Below, in pieces: positions 56,854-64,000 of a stretch of 64,000 nt of DNA. Origin of the DNA: Actinoplanes sp. N902-109. Lineage in GTDB: Bacteria > Actinomycetota > Actinomycetes > Mycobacteriales > Micromonosporaceae. How positions within the stretch are numbered: position 1 is the first letter of the stretch; every line of letters starts with the position of its first letter. Location: NCBI RefSeq assembly GCF_000389965.1, contig NC_021191.1:8681501-8745500 (forward strand), given 5' to 3'. Under the pieces are notes generated by a model. It ran no database searches. It saw only the letters and a list, made by a program, of their open reading frames with translations, and had not been told where the DNA came from. Position numbers and translations under genes: made by a program.

Positions 56854-57738
56854 ATGCCGACCGTACGGGTCTCGGAGCAACTCACCGCCGCTGAGGTGGC
56901 CGACGTGTTCGCGTTGGCCACCGCGGCGGACGAGGCCGACGGCGTCACCCCGCTGTCCGAGGACGGCGTGCTCGGTCTGCGTGGCACCACCCACCGGCAC
57001 CTGCTGTCCTCTTCGGACGACGGCGAGCTCGCGGGCTACGCCTATCTCAACGGCACGGCCGGTGAACTGGTCGTGCACCCCCGCCACCGGCTCCGCGGCC
57101 ACGGCACCGCGCTGCTGGCCGCCGCCGGGCCGGGTGACCTGCAGTTCTGGGCACACGGCGACGAGCCCGGCGCCCGGGCCTTCGCCGAGAAGGCCGGTTT
57201 CGAGCGCGCCCGCGTCCTCTGGCAGATGCGCCGCAGCCTCGCCGACCTGCCGGATGTGCCGCTGCCCGAGGGGGTGCGGATCCGCGCTTTCGTGCCCGGC
57301 TCGGACGACAAGGCCTGGCTGGATGTCAACGCCGGCGCCTTCGCCCACCACCCCGAGCAGGGCCGCTGGACCGAGGACGACCTGCGGCTGCGGCTCGCCG
57401 AACCCTGGTTCGACCCGGCCGGTTTCCTGCTCGCCGTCGACCCGGCCGACGACCACCTGCTCGGCTTCCACTGGACCAAGGTGCACCCCGCCGACGGCGA
57501 CGAGCCCGCGATCGGCGAGATCTATGTGCTCGGCGTCGACCCCGGCGGTCACCGTCGCGGGCTGGGTGCCGCCCTCAGCGTCGCCGGTCTGCGCCACCTC
57601 GCCGGTCGCGGCCTGGCCGCTGCACTGCTCTATGTGGACGAGTCCAACACCGCCGCGGTCGCGCTCTACCGCCGCCTCGGCTTCGAGATCTTCTCCACCG
57701 ACATCCAGTACGCCCGCGCGTCACATGTCGGTGCGTGA
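56854..57738 (+). CDS. mshD: Mycothiol synthase MshD
   Basis: MshD acetylates Cys-GlcN-Ins to mycothiol, the major low-molecular-weight thiol of actinobacteria. The 294-residue protein has two GNAT domains: one with LVVHPRHRLRGHGTALLAAAG (acetyl-CoA-binding RxxGxG/A) and one with YVLGVDPGGHRRGLGAALSVAGL and LYVDESNTAAVALYRRLGFE. The double GNAT layout, the glnR-mshD order and the MshD-like motif content support the call. ATG 56854 is chosen over the in-frame TTG 56848. It ends 18 bases inside the convergent TDO gene. Confidence 0.93.
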   Translation: MPTVRVSEQLTAAEVADVFALATAADEADGVTPLSEDGVLGLRGTTHRHLLSSSDDGELAGYAYLNGTAGELVVHPRHRLRGHGTALLAAAGPGDLQFWAHGDEPGARAFAEKAGFERARVLWQMRRSLADLPDVPLPEGVRIRAFVPGSDDKAWLDVNAGAFAHHPEQGRWTEDDLRLRLAEPWFDPAGFLLAVDPADDHLLGFHWTKVHPADGDEPAIGEIYVLGVDPGGHRRGLGAALSVAGLRHLAGRGLAAALLYVDESNTAAVALYRRLGFEIFSTDIQYARASHVGA

Positions 57739-58578
57739 GGTCCACAACTCGGGGAAGACCGGGCGGTCCATGCTGCGCTGCAGCCAGGCGATGCCGTTCG
57801 AGCCGCCGCTGCCGGGCTTGGCCCCCATCGTCCGGCGCACCGATTTGAGGTGCTGGTAGCGCCAGTCGCCGAAGCGGTCGGCGACCTCGGTGAGGGCCTC
57901 GCCGAGCAGCCGCAGGTGGTTGTCCGGGCCGGGATCGCGGTAGATGCGCACCCAGGCCTCGGCCACGGACGGGTCGGCCTCGTGGTCGACGGTGCGGTCC
58001 CGGTCGAGCAGCTCCGGCTTGATGTCGTGGCCGTGCCGGGCCAGCAACGCGATCACCTCGTCCCAGAGGCTCGGTGCATGCAGGGCCGCGGTGAGGTCCT
58101 CGTACGGCTCGCTGTCGCGGAACGGCCGGACGACCGCGGCGCTCTTGAGGCCGAGCAGGAACTCCACGTGCCGGTACATCGCGGACTGGAAGCCCGAGGC
58201 CTCGCCGAGCTGGTTACGGAAGCGGTTGAAGTCGGCCGGGGTCATCCAGCGCAGCGTCTGCCAGGCCGCGTTCAGACCGTCGAGGTGCAGCGCCGCGCGG
58301 CGCAGCGGGGCCAGCGCCGCCCAGACCTGATCGCCCTGGACGTGGCCGCGGGCCTGGGTCAGCTCGTGCCGCAGCAGCCCGAAGTACAGCTCCATGATCT
58401 GGCTGACCACGAGGAACGACATCTCGCCGGGATCGCCGCTGATCGGGTTCTGCAACTTGTGCAGGGTGCCGGCGTGCACGTAGGCGTCGTAGGGCACCTG
58501 CTTGCCGAACTCGAGCGTGGGCTCCCCGTCGTTGCGGGCCGCCCGCTCCTCCCGTTCGATGGCGGTCGTTTGCTTCAT
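57721..58578 (-). CDS. kynA: Tryptophan 2,3-dioxygenase
   Basis: TDO opens tryptophan with O2 using heme to N-formylkynurenine, the first step of the kynurenine pathway. The 285-residue protein has PYDAYVHAGTLHKLQNP, the distal/active-site EMSFLVVSQIMELYFGLLRHEL, and heme-binding VRRTMGAKPGSGGSNGIAWL. It is divergent from an Lrp-type regulator across 119 bases and overlaps the mshD 3' end on the opposite strand. No kynB or kynU is visible. Confidence 0.95.
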   Translation of the reverse strand: MKQTTAIEREERAARNDGEPTLEFGKQVPYDAYVHAGTLHKLQNPISGDPGEMSFLVVSQIMELYFGLLRHELTQARGHVQGDQVWAALAPLRRAALHLDGLNAAWQTLRWMTPADFNRFRNQLGEASGFQSAMYRHVEFLLGLKSAAVVRPFRDSEPYEDLTAALHAPSLWDEVIALLARHGHDIKPELLDRDRTVDHEADPSVAEAWVRIYRDPGPDNHLRLLGEALTEVADRFGDWRYQHLKSVRRTMGAKPGSGGSNGIAWLQRSMDRPVFPELWTSRTDM

Positions 58579-58697
58579 CTGTCCATGATTTCTCCACCGG
58601 CCCCGGATCAGAATGCCGGATCAACGGTCTTGCCGTCAGTTCACCTGTGATCGAGGGCTAAGTTGGCGGCAGCGGTTTGTGATCGGAAGGTGTGCCG

Positions 58698-59147
58698 GTG
58701 GATGCGATGGACTGGGCGATCCTGCGCGAGTTGCAGGGCGATGCCCGGCTGTCCTACAGCGAGCTGTCGCGGCGGGTGCATCTGTCGCCGCCGGCGGTGG
58801 CCGAGCGGGTGCGCCGCTTCGAGGAGTCCGGCCTGGTGACCGGCTATCACGCCCATGTCGACCTGGCCAAGGCCGGGCGGCAGGTGGTCGCGCTGGTGCG
58901 GATGGCGTGCTACGGGGTGACCTGCGTGCTGCGCGACCCCGACGTGGCGACCTGGCCCGAGGTGATGGAGATCCTGCGGGTCACCGGTGACGCCTGCAGC
59001 GTGCTCAAGGTGGCGGCAACCTCGATGGAGACGTTCGAGAAGGTGCTGGACCGGCTCGGCGGGTACGGCCGGCCGTCCAGCACGATGGTCCTGTCCAGCC
59101 CGGTGCCCTGGCGGCCGGTGCTGCCGCCAGGGCCGCCGGTCACCTAG
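58698..59147 (+). CDS. Lrp/AsnC-family regulator, divergent from TDO
   Basis: The 149-residue protein has an Lrp HTH: DAMDWAILRELQGDARLSYSELSRRVHLSPPAVAERVRRFEESGLVTGYHAHVD, and a RAM/effector domain ending in GYGRPSSTMVLSSPV. This family senses amino acids. Being divergent from kynA, it is a natural candidate to control tryptophan breakdown. GTG 58698 has GGAAGG seven bases upstream; the longer GTG 58692 would crowd it. Its stop overlaps the MFS gene by eight bases on the opposite strand. Confidence 0.93.
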   Translation: MDAMDWAILRELQGDARLSYSELSRRVHLSPPAVAERVRRFEESGLVTGYHAHVDLAKAGRQVVALVRMACYGVTCVLRDPDVATWPEVMEILRVTGDACSVLKVAATSMETFEKVLDRLGGYGRPSSTMVLSSPVPWRPVLPPGPPVT

Positions 59148-60858
59148 CGCCGCGCAGCTCGGCCAGGGTGGCGGCGGTCAGCTTGCGGGGCTTCGCGTCC
59201 GGCTCGACCAGCACCACCGTGGCAGCCGCGGCGTGGGTCAGCGCGGCAGTGAAGCTGCCGTCGGCGAACTGCGCGGCCGGTCCGCGCGGCGAGCGGCCCA
59301 CCGCAACCGTGCGGGCCCGCACGTCCTCGGCATGCTGGGCGAGCACCCGGCCGGCGCTGGCGTGGTCACCGACGCTGGTCAGGATGAGGCCGGTGACGGC
59401 GACGCCGGATCCGGCAACACGTCCGAGGTGCTCGCGGACGGCGGCCCGGGCGTGCTCGCCGTCCTCGGGCTCGACGGCCAGTTCCTCGACGACCGCGGTC
59501 TCGCGGACCCGGACGACCTCCAGCGGGCTGCCCAGGTCGCGGGCGATGGCCGCGGCGGCGTCGACGATCGCAGCGGCGTCCGGGGTGGCCCCGACGGCCA
59601 CCACGACCGGGCGGGCATCGGCGGCGGTCGCCGGGCCGACCGGTTCGAGCGGCGCCGCGACCGGCTCGGCCTCGCCCGACTCCGCGGCACGCACCAGTTT
59701 GTGCCCGCTGGCCAGCACCGGGATGGCCAGCACGAACGCCGCGGCGCCGAGGTAGAACGGTATGCTGAGGTCGAAGGTGTCGGCGAGCTTGCCGGCCGCG
59801 TACGGCGCGAGCCCGCCGCCGATGAAGCGTACGAAGCCGTACGCCGAGGAGGCCACCGACCGCTCGACCGGCGCGACCAGCATGACCGCCTGGGTGGTCA
59901 GGGTGTTGTTGATGCCGATGAACGCACCGCTGGCGATCACCGCGGTGATGACCACGGACGGCGTGTCGACACCGGCCGCGATGACGGCCATGACGACCGC
60001 GAGCGCCGCCATGTTGACGTACAGCACCGGGGCGGTGCCGAAGCGGGCCTGCAGCCGCGGCGCGAGCAGCACGCTGAACAGCGCGACCAGCACACCCCAG
60101 CCGAAGAAGACCAGGCCGAGCTTGTGGGCGTCCAGCTTCATCGGGTACGGCGCATAGCCGAGCATCGTGAAGAAGCCCCAGTTGTAGAGCAGCGCCATGA
60201 TGCCCATGGTCAGCAGGCCACGGTGGCGCAGCGCCTTGATCGGGGCGGTCACCGAGGTGGGCTTGGCCGGCTTGGGCATGCCCGGTACGAACACGATCGT
60301 CGCCAGCATCGCCAGCGCCATCAGCGCGGCGACGCCGTAGAACGGTCCGCGCCAGCTGATGCTGCCCAGTTCGCCACCGAGCAGCGGGCCGACGGCGATG
60401 CCGAGCCCGAGCGCGGTCTCGTACAGGATGATCGCCCCGGCGAAGCCGCTGGTCGCCGATGCGACGATGACGGCGAGGCTGGTCGCGATGAACAGCGCGT
60501 TGCCCAGGCCCCAGCCGGCCCGGAAGCCGACGATCTGCCCGACGGTGCCGGACGTGCCGGCCAGTGCGGCGAAGACGACGATGATGGCCAGGCCCACGAT
60601 CAGCGTCCGCTTGGACCCGATCCGGCTGGCCACCGCGCCGGCGACGAGCATCGCGACCGCGGTCACCACCAGGTAGCTGGTGAACAGCAGCGACACCTGG
60701 CTGGGCGTGGCGTGCAGGTCGGTGGCGAGCGCCGGCAGGATCGGGTCGACCAGGCCGATGCCCATGAACGAGATGACACAGGCGAAGGCCACCGCCCAGA
60801 CGGCGCGGGGCTGCTTGAAGGGATTGGCGGCCGGTTGGTGGCCGTGTGGTGCGCTCAT
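59140..60858 (-). CDS. MFS transporter fused to a C-terminal UspA-like domain
   Basis: The 572-residue protein is a major facilitator drug-type exporter: 12 hydrophobic segments from residue about 20 to 400, with ASRIGSKRTLIVGL (motif A-like GxxxDRxGRR variant). A hydrophilic domain of 155 residues follows (about 415-570), with PVVVAVGATPDAAAIVDAAAAIARDLGSPLEVVRV and VAVGRSPRGPAAQF, the layout of the universal stress protein fold. The two-part protein is coupled to a MarR gene by a four-base overlap. Substrate unknown. Confidence 0.88.
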   Translation of the reverse strand: MSAPHGHQPAANPFKQPRAVWAVAFACVISFMGIGLVDPILPALATDLHATPSQVSLLFTSYLVVTAVAMLVAGAVASRIGSKRTLIVGLAIIVVFAALAGTSGTVGQIVGFRAGWGLGNALFIATSLAVIVASATSGFAGAIILYETALGLGIAVGPLLGGELGSISWRGPFYGVAALMALAMLATIVFVPGMPKPAKPTSVTAPIKALRHRGLLTMGIMALLYNWGFFTMLGYAPYPMKLDAHKLGLVFFGWGVLVALFSVLLAPRLQARFGTAPVLYVNMAALAVVMAVIAAGVDTPSVVITAVIASGAFIGINNTLTTQAVMLVAPVERSVASSAYGFVRFIGGGLAPYAAGKLADTFDLSIPFYLGAAAFVLAIPVLASGHKLVRAAESGEAEPVAAPLEPVGPATAADARPVVVAVGATPDAAAIVDAAAAIARDLGSPLEVVRVRETAVVEELAVEPEDGEHARAAVREHLGRVAGSGVAVTGLILTSVGDHASAGRVLAQHAEDVRARTVAVGRSPRGPAAQFADGSFTAALTHAAAATVVLVEPDAKPRKLTAATLAELRGAR

Positions 60859-61292
60859 CGGGCGTACTCCTGGGGGTTGGCGGTGGTGCGGGCCGCGATC
60901 AGCCGGGTGAGCGCGGGCAGCGCTAGGTCGATGGCGGCCTGGTCCTCAGGTGGCAGGGTGCCGAGCATCCGGTCGAGCGCCGCGGCGCGCTGGCTGCGGC
61001 GCAGGCCGACCAGATCGCGGCCGGCATCGGTGACCTCGACCAGAACGCCCCGGCGGTCGGTGCTGCTGGTGCTGCGGCGGACCCAGCCGTCGCGTTCCAG
61101 CCGGCGGACGAGCTGGGTCATGCCGGGCTGCGAGACGCCCTCCCCGTGGGCCAGTTCGGTGAGCCGCTGCGGGCCCTCCCGTTCCAGCCGGCTGAGCAGC
61201 ATCAACGCAGACATGCTGAGATCGCCCGCGGTGGCCAGCTGACGCACCAGGCGGGTCAGCTGTTCCAGGAGGACGGCCAGCTCGTTATGCAT
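60855..61292 (-). CDS. MarR-family regulator
   Basis: The 145-residue protein has the MarR winged helix: LAVLLEQLTRLVRQL, MSALMLLSRLEREGPQRLTELAHGEGVSQPGMTQLVRRLERDGWVRRSTSSTDRRGVLVEVTDAGRDL. The DRR wing is typical. I start at ATG 61292, in the middle of a palindromic operator (61288-61306). The longer upstream frame has no conserved residues. CATAAT lies only a few bases upstream of this ATG, so the mRNA may be leaderless. It would repress itself and the MFS gene. Confidence 0.92.
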   Translation of the reverse strand: MHNELAVLLEQLTRLVRQLATAGDLSMSALMLLSRLEREGPQRLTELAHGEGVSQPGMTQLVRRLERDGWVRRSTSSTDRRGVLVEVTDAGRDLVGLRRSQRAAALDRMLGTLPPEDQAAIDLALPALTRLIAARTTANPQEYAR

Positions 61293-61306
61293 AACTTCAT
61301 TATGCA
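61288..61306. promoter_or_regulatory. MarR operator overlapping the start codon and -10 region
   Basis: TGCATAA (61288-61294), a five-base spacer CTTCA, and TTATGCA (61300-61306) form a perfect inverted repeat. It covers the marR start codon and a candidate -10 (CATAAT on the - strand), so repressor binding would block transcription and initiation. Confidence 0.75.
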
Positions 61307-61534
61307 GCAATGTTCGGCCGGCACACAGTGGTGATGACCACCTGAACGTGGCCCGAACATCGGGCACACCATGAGGTGAACGTCGCGGTCGGGGCAATGA
61401 GTGAGCCCGGCCACTCCGGTGTCGCCCCACCCGGCACAGCCGCATCGAATCGGACCGAAATCGGCCGACATATCGGTCAACGGGCGCGCGGTTCACGTAA
61501 CGGACAACCCCTCCTCAGCCAAAGGCAACGTTCC

Positions 61535-61567
61535 GGGGTCAACGTGTTCACCCTTCGTTCATTTAGG
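61535..61567 (+). promoter_or_regulatory. PhoP-type box (three 11-bp direct repeats) upstream of pstS
   Basis: Three adjacent 11-base units, GGGGTCAACGT (61535-61545), GTTCACCCTTC (61546-61556) and GTTCATTTAGG (61557-61567), match the PHO-box repeat pattern (GTTCACC-type) of actinomycetes. They lie about 108 bases before pstS, at the head of the phosphate operon. A TTTAGC sequence about 25 bases downstream (61592-61597) could be a -10 region. The rest of the 382-base gap (61293-61674) shows nothing recognisable apart from the MarR operator. Confidence 0.7.
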
Positions 61568-61674
61568 CCCCCGACGCCGGTCACCTGGCCCTTTTAGCTT
61601 TCCGGTGTGCCGATGAGAGTTCGGCCGCCGGGACCACGGAGCCCGGAGATGCGATCCATTCGAAGGGAAAACCG

Positions 61675-62766
61675 TTGAAGCTCCAGCGGTACTACGTTGC
61701 TGGTATTGCCATGACCGCCGTCTTCGCGCTCAGCGCCTGCGGCTCTGACAACACCGATAGCCCGGCTGCCGGCGGGGCCTCCGCCGCGGCGGGAAGCTGC
61801 GCCGCCGGCCAGCTGACGGCGCAGGGCTCGTCCGCGCAGAAGAACGCGATGGACGAGTGGATCAAGACCTACCAGGGCCAGTGCTCGGGCGCCCAGATCG
61901 GCTACGAGGGCACCGGTTCCGGCGCGGGCATCCAGGCGTTCATCGCCGGCACCGCGGACTTCGCCGGCTCCGACTCGGCCCTCAAGGACGACGAGCAGCC
62001 CCAGGCCGACGCGAAGTGCCCGGGCGGCCAGGCGCTCAACCTGCCGATGGTGGTCGGCCCGATCGCGGTCGTCTACAACGTCAAGGGTGCCGACAGCCTG
62101 CAGTTCTCGGCGTCGACCCTGGCCAAGATCTTCTCCGGCAAGATCACCAAGTGGGACGACCCGGCGATCAAGGCGGAGAACTCCGGCGCGACCCTGCCGT
62201 CGACCGCGATCCAGGCGGTGCACCGCTCGGACGAGTCCGGCACGACCGACAACTTCACCAAGTACCTGAGCAAGACCGCCGAGGCCGACTGGACCTACGG
62301 CAACGCCAAGGCGTGGAAGGCCCCGGGCGGCACCGGCGCCAACAAGTCCGACGGTGTGGCCTCGCTCGTCAAGAGCACCGAGGGCACCATCTCCTACGTC
62401 GAGCTCTCCTTCGCCGAGAACAGCGACCTGCAGAAGGCCAAGATCAAGAACGGCGCGGGCGAGTTCACCGAGCTGACCGGTGAGAGCGCGGGCAAGACGA
62501 TCGAGGGCGCCAAGGTCGCCGGCACCGGCAACGACCTCAAGCTGGACATCGACTACAGCACCACCACCGCGGGTGCCTACCCGATCGTGCTGGCCACCTA
62601 CGAGATCGTCTGCAGCAAGGGCAGCGCCAAGGCCGCGGCCATCAAGGGCTTCCTGACCTACACCTCGAGCACCGGCGGCCAGCAGGCGCTCTCCGAGCTG
62701 GGCTACGCCCCGCTGCCCGAGTCGGTCCGCAGCAAGGTCGCGGCCTCCGTCGCGGCCATCTCCTGA
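61675..62766 (+). CDS. pstS: Phosphate-binding lipoprotein PstS
   Basis: PstS is the extracellular phosphate-binding lipoprotein of the high-affinity Pst transporter. The N terminus has a lipobox: VFALSACGSDNT with Cys at residue 22. The mature protein shows GQLTAQGSSAQKNAMDEWI, GYEGTGSGAGIQAFIAGTADFAGSDSAL and VHRSDESGTTDNFTKYL, the phosphate-ligand Ser/Thr/Asp pattern. TTG 61675 is the start, with GAAGGGAAAACCG upstream. It leads the pstS-pstC-pstA operon behind the PhoP-type box. Confidence 0.97.
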   Translation: MKLQRYYVAGIAMTAVFALSACGSDNTDSPAAGGASAAAGSCAAGQLTAQGSSAQKNAMDEWIKTYQGQCSGAQIGYEGTGSGAGIQAFIAGTADFAGSDSALKDDEQPQADAKCPGGQALNLPMVVGPIAVVYNVKGADSLQFSASTLAKIFSGKITKWDDPAIKAENSGATLPSTAIQAVHRSDESGTTDNFTKYLSKTAEADWTYGNAKAWKAPGGTGANKSDGVASLVKSTEGTISYVELSFAENSDLQKAKIKNGAGEFTELTGESAGKTIEGAKVAGTGNDLKLDIDYSTTTAGAYPIVLATYEIVCSKGSAKAAAIKGFLTYTSSTGGQQALSELGYAPLPESVRSKVAASVAAIS

Positions 62767-62815
62767 CCACCGGCACTCAGCAGCAACCCCCTCCTAGACG
62801 ACAGCGAGCGAGCGA

Positions 62816-63901
62816 ATGGGTGACTATCCGTCCCGCTCGGCGAGCACCAGCGCCGGCGAATCGGGTGTGACAGCACGTCACGCCCGGTCCGCCGGCAACG
62901 GCGTATCGCCGACCCCTCCCGATGACCGACCCGGCAACCGGCCGCCGCTCGGCGGAGGGGGTGCACTGCCCAAGAAGACGCGGTTCTCCATGGAGTCCGG
63001 CTTCAAGGGCCTCAGCACGGCCGCCGGCGCGATGGTGCTCGTCATCATCGTCGCCATCGCGATCTTCCTGATCTCGAAGGCCGTTCCCGCCCTCAGCAAG
63101 AACAACGAGAGTTTCCTCGGGTCCAAGGACTGGTTCCCGAACGAGACCCCGCCGCACTTCGGCATCGCGGCGCTGGCGTTCGGAACCTTGCTGACGTCGG
63201 TGATCGCGCTGCTCGTGGCGGTGCCGATCGCGCTGGGCATCGCCCTGTTCCTGTCGCACTACGCGCCGAAGCGGCTCGCCACCCCGCTCGGCTTCGCCAT
63301 CGACCTGCTGGCCGCCGTGCCCAGCGTCGTCTTCGGCCTGTGGGGCCGCGACGTGTTCTCCGGGCCGGTCGGCGACTTCTCGGTGTGGCTCAACAAGTAC
63401 TTCAGCTGGATCCCGCTGTTCGGCGGTGACGGCCCGTTCGGCCGCTCGATCCTGCTCGGCTCGCTGGTGCTGGCGATCATGGTGCTGCCGATCGTCACGT
63501 CGCTGTCCCGCGAGGTGTTCCAGCAGACGCCGGGCATGAACGAGGAGGCAGCCCTCGCCCTCGGCGCCACCAAGTGGGAGATGGTGCGCACGGCTGTGCT
63601 GCCGTACGGCAAGCCGGGTGTGATCGCCGCGGTCATGCTGGGCCTGGGCCGGGCGCTCGGCGAGACCATCGCCCTGGCGCTGACGCTGGGCACCACGTTC
63701 GCCATCTCGTTCAACCTGATCCAGAGCGGCGGCAACTCGATCGCCGCGAACATCGCCAACACGTTCGGCGAGGCCAACGCCACCGGCCGCGGCGCGCTGA
63801 TCGCCTCCGGCCTGGTGCTGTTCGCCATCACCCTGGTCGTCAACATGGCTGCGCGGGCGATCATCTACCGCCGCCGCGAGTTCCGGGACAGTGCGGCATG
63901 A
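62816..63901 (+). CDS. pstC: Phosphate ABC transporter permease PstC
   Basis: PstC is one of the two membrane subunits. The 361-residue protein has an unusually long hydrophilic N terminus (about 57 residues, Ser/Gly/Pro rich), then six membrane helices with LLTSVIALLVAVPIALGIALFLSHYAPKR and the EAA loop EEAALALGATKWEMVRTAVLPYGKPGVIAAVMLGLGRALGET. The ATG at 62816 is 49 bases after pstS; ATG 62993 (start of MESGFKGL) is in frame but less likely. A tiny ORF starts over its stop codon. Confidence 0.96.
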   Translation: MGDYPSRSASTSAGESGVTARHARSAGNGVSPTPPDDRPGNRPPLGGGGALPKKTRFSMESGFKGLSTAAGAMVLVIIVAIAIFLISKAVPALSKNNESFLGSKDWFPNETPPHFGIAALAFGTLLTSVIALLVAVPIALGIALFLSHYAPKRLATPLGFAIDLLAAVPSVVFGLWGRDVFSGPVGDFSVWLNKYFSWIPLFGGDGPFGRSILLGSLVLAIMVLPIVTSLSREVFQQTPGMNEEAALALGATKWEMVRTAVLPYGKPGVIAAVMLGLGRALGETIALALTLGTTFAISFNLIQSGGNSIAANIANTFGEANATGRGALIASGLVLFAITLVVNMAARAIIYRRREFRDSAA

Positions 63902-63969
63902 CCGACTGCACCGAAGCGAGCTTGCAAGTGAAGGGCCAGGAGAGCATGCCTGAGGCAGGCACAGTATGA
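63898..63969 (+). CDS. Tiny ORF bridging pstC and pstA
   Basis: A 23-residue frame, from an ATG overlapping the pstC stop (ATGA 63898-63901) to a TGA overlapping the pstA start (ATGA 63966-63969). The peptide TDCTEASLQVKGQESMPEAGTV has no hydrophobic part. It may only serve translational coupling between pstC and pstA. No family is recognised and it may not be a true gene. Confidence 0.3.
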   Translation: MTDCTEASLQVKGQESMPEAGTV

Positions 63970-64000
63970 GTCTTCTGCAGAGGGAAACCCCCGGCGTTGT
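63966..64000 (+). CDS. pstA: Phosphate ABC transporter permease PstA, first codons only
   Basis: An ATG at 63966 opens a frame (MSLLQRETPGVV) to the window end. The position directly after pstC makes pstA the expected gene. Only 11 codons are visible, so identity rests on context. Confidence 0.5.
   Translation, partial: MSLLQRETPGV

Noticed and set aside
58987..61242. 751-codon plus-strand frame opposite the MFS and MarR genes
   Set aside because: Antisense of a clear 12-helix transporter. Repeated Asp/Arg/Gly residues are typical shadow output.

Overview
The window is high-GC DNA from a motile actinomycete. The best fit is a zoospore-forming member of Micromonosporaceae such as Actinoplanes. 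The reasons are a complete-looking Gram-positive flagellar cluster next to a chemotaxis operon, mycothiol genes (mshD and a mycothiol-dependent maleylpyruvate isomerase-type enzyme), GlnR, HbhA-like and LmeA-like proteins, and a repeated promoter of the form CTCA-N16/17-GCCGA. That promoter and the separation of fliQ from the cluster are both reported for Actinoplanes missouriensis flagellar genes. I recall this from the literature and could not check it here. The species is an inference. No rRNA, tRNA, CRISPR array, insertion sequence or prophage was seen.

Bases 1-27866 hold the flagellar cluster, all on the + strand apart from one interruption: fliD (partial)-fliS-orf, flgBC-fliEFGHI, [SDR, IMPase-like, LysR], fliJ-lytA-fliK, flgDE, flbD-motAB-fliL, fliMNOPR-flhBA, a FlhF-like gene and a small membrane protein. 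Terminators after the fliS unit, after flgE and after fliL alternate with flagellar-type promoters ahead of flgB, fliJ, flgD, flbD and fliM. fliQ is not in its usual place between fliP and fliR.

Bases 27939-38633 hold a sulfotransferase, then a nine-gene chemotaxis operon on the - strand (cheA-cheW-orf-cheB-cheR-cheY-cheX-cheY-cheX-like). This operon is driven by the same type of promoter as the flagellar genes, so swimming apparatus and chemotaxis are probably switched on together. No chemoreceptor gene lies in the window. Next come a divergent response regulator and a degenerate sensor kinase, and a secreted CAP-domain protein behind a structured leader.

Bases 38684-52238 are housekeeping and accessory genes: murB, a mycothiol-dependent enzyme, a GH1 beta-glucosidase with its LacI regulator, EI24 and DUF2516 membrane proteins, an XRE regulator-hbhA pair with a 13-bp palindromic operator, asparaginase, BKACE, ygfZ, a Fur-family regulator, nitrobindin and DsrE.

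Bases 52363-64000 link sulfur, nitrogen and phosphate metabolism: a four-copy DnaA-box cluster, DUF1416 and thiosulfate sulfurtransferase behind a cysteine-rich leader peptide, an LmeA-like protein, glnR-mshD, tryptophan 2,3-dioxygenase with a divergent Lrp regulator, a MarR-controlled MFS/UspA fusion transporter, and the start of the pst phosphate operon behind a PhoP-type box. The order sseC-cysA-lmeA-glnR-mshD-pst resembles the Mycobacterium tuberculosis Rv0814-Rv0820 neighbourhood.
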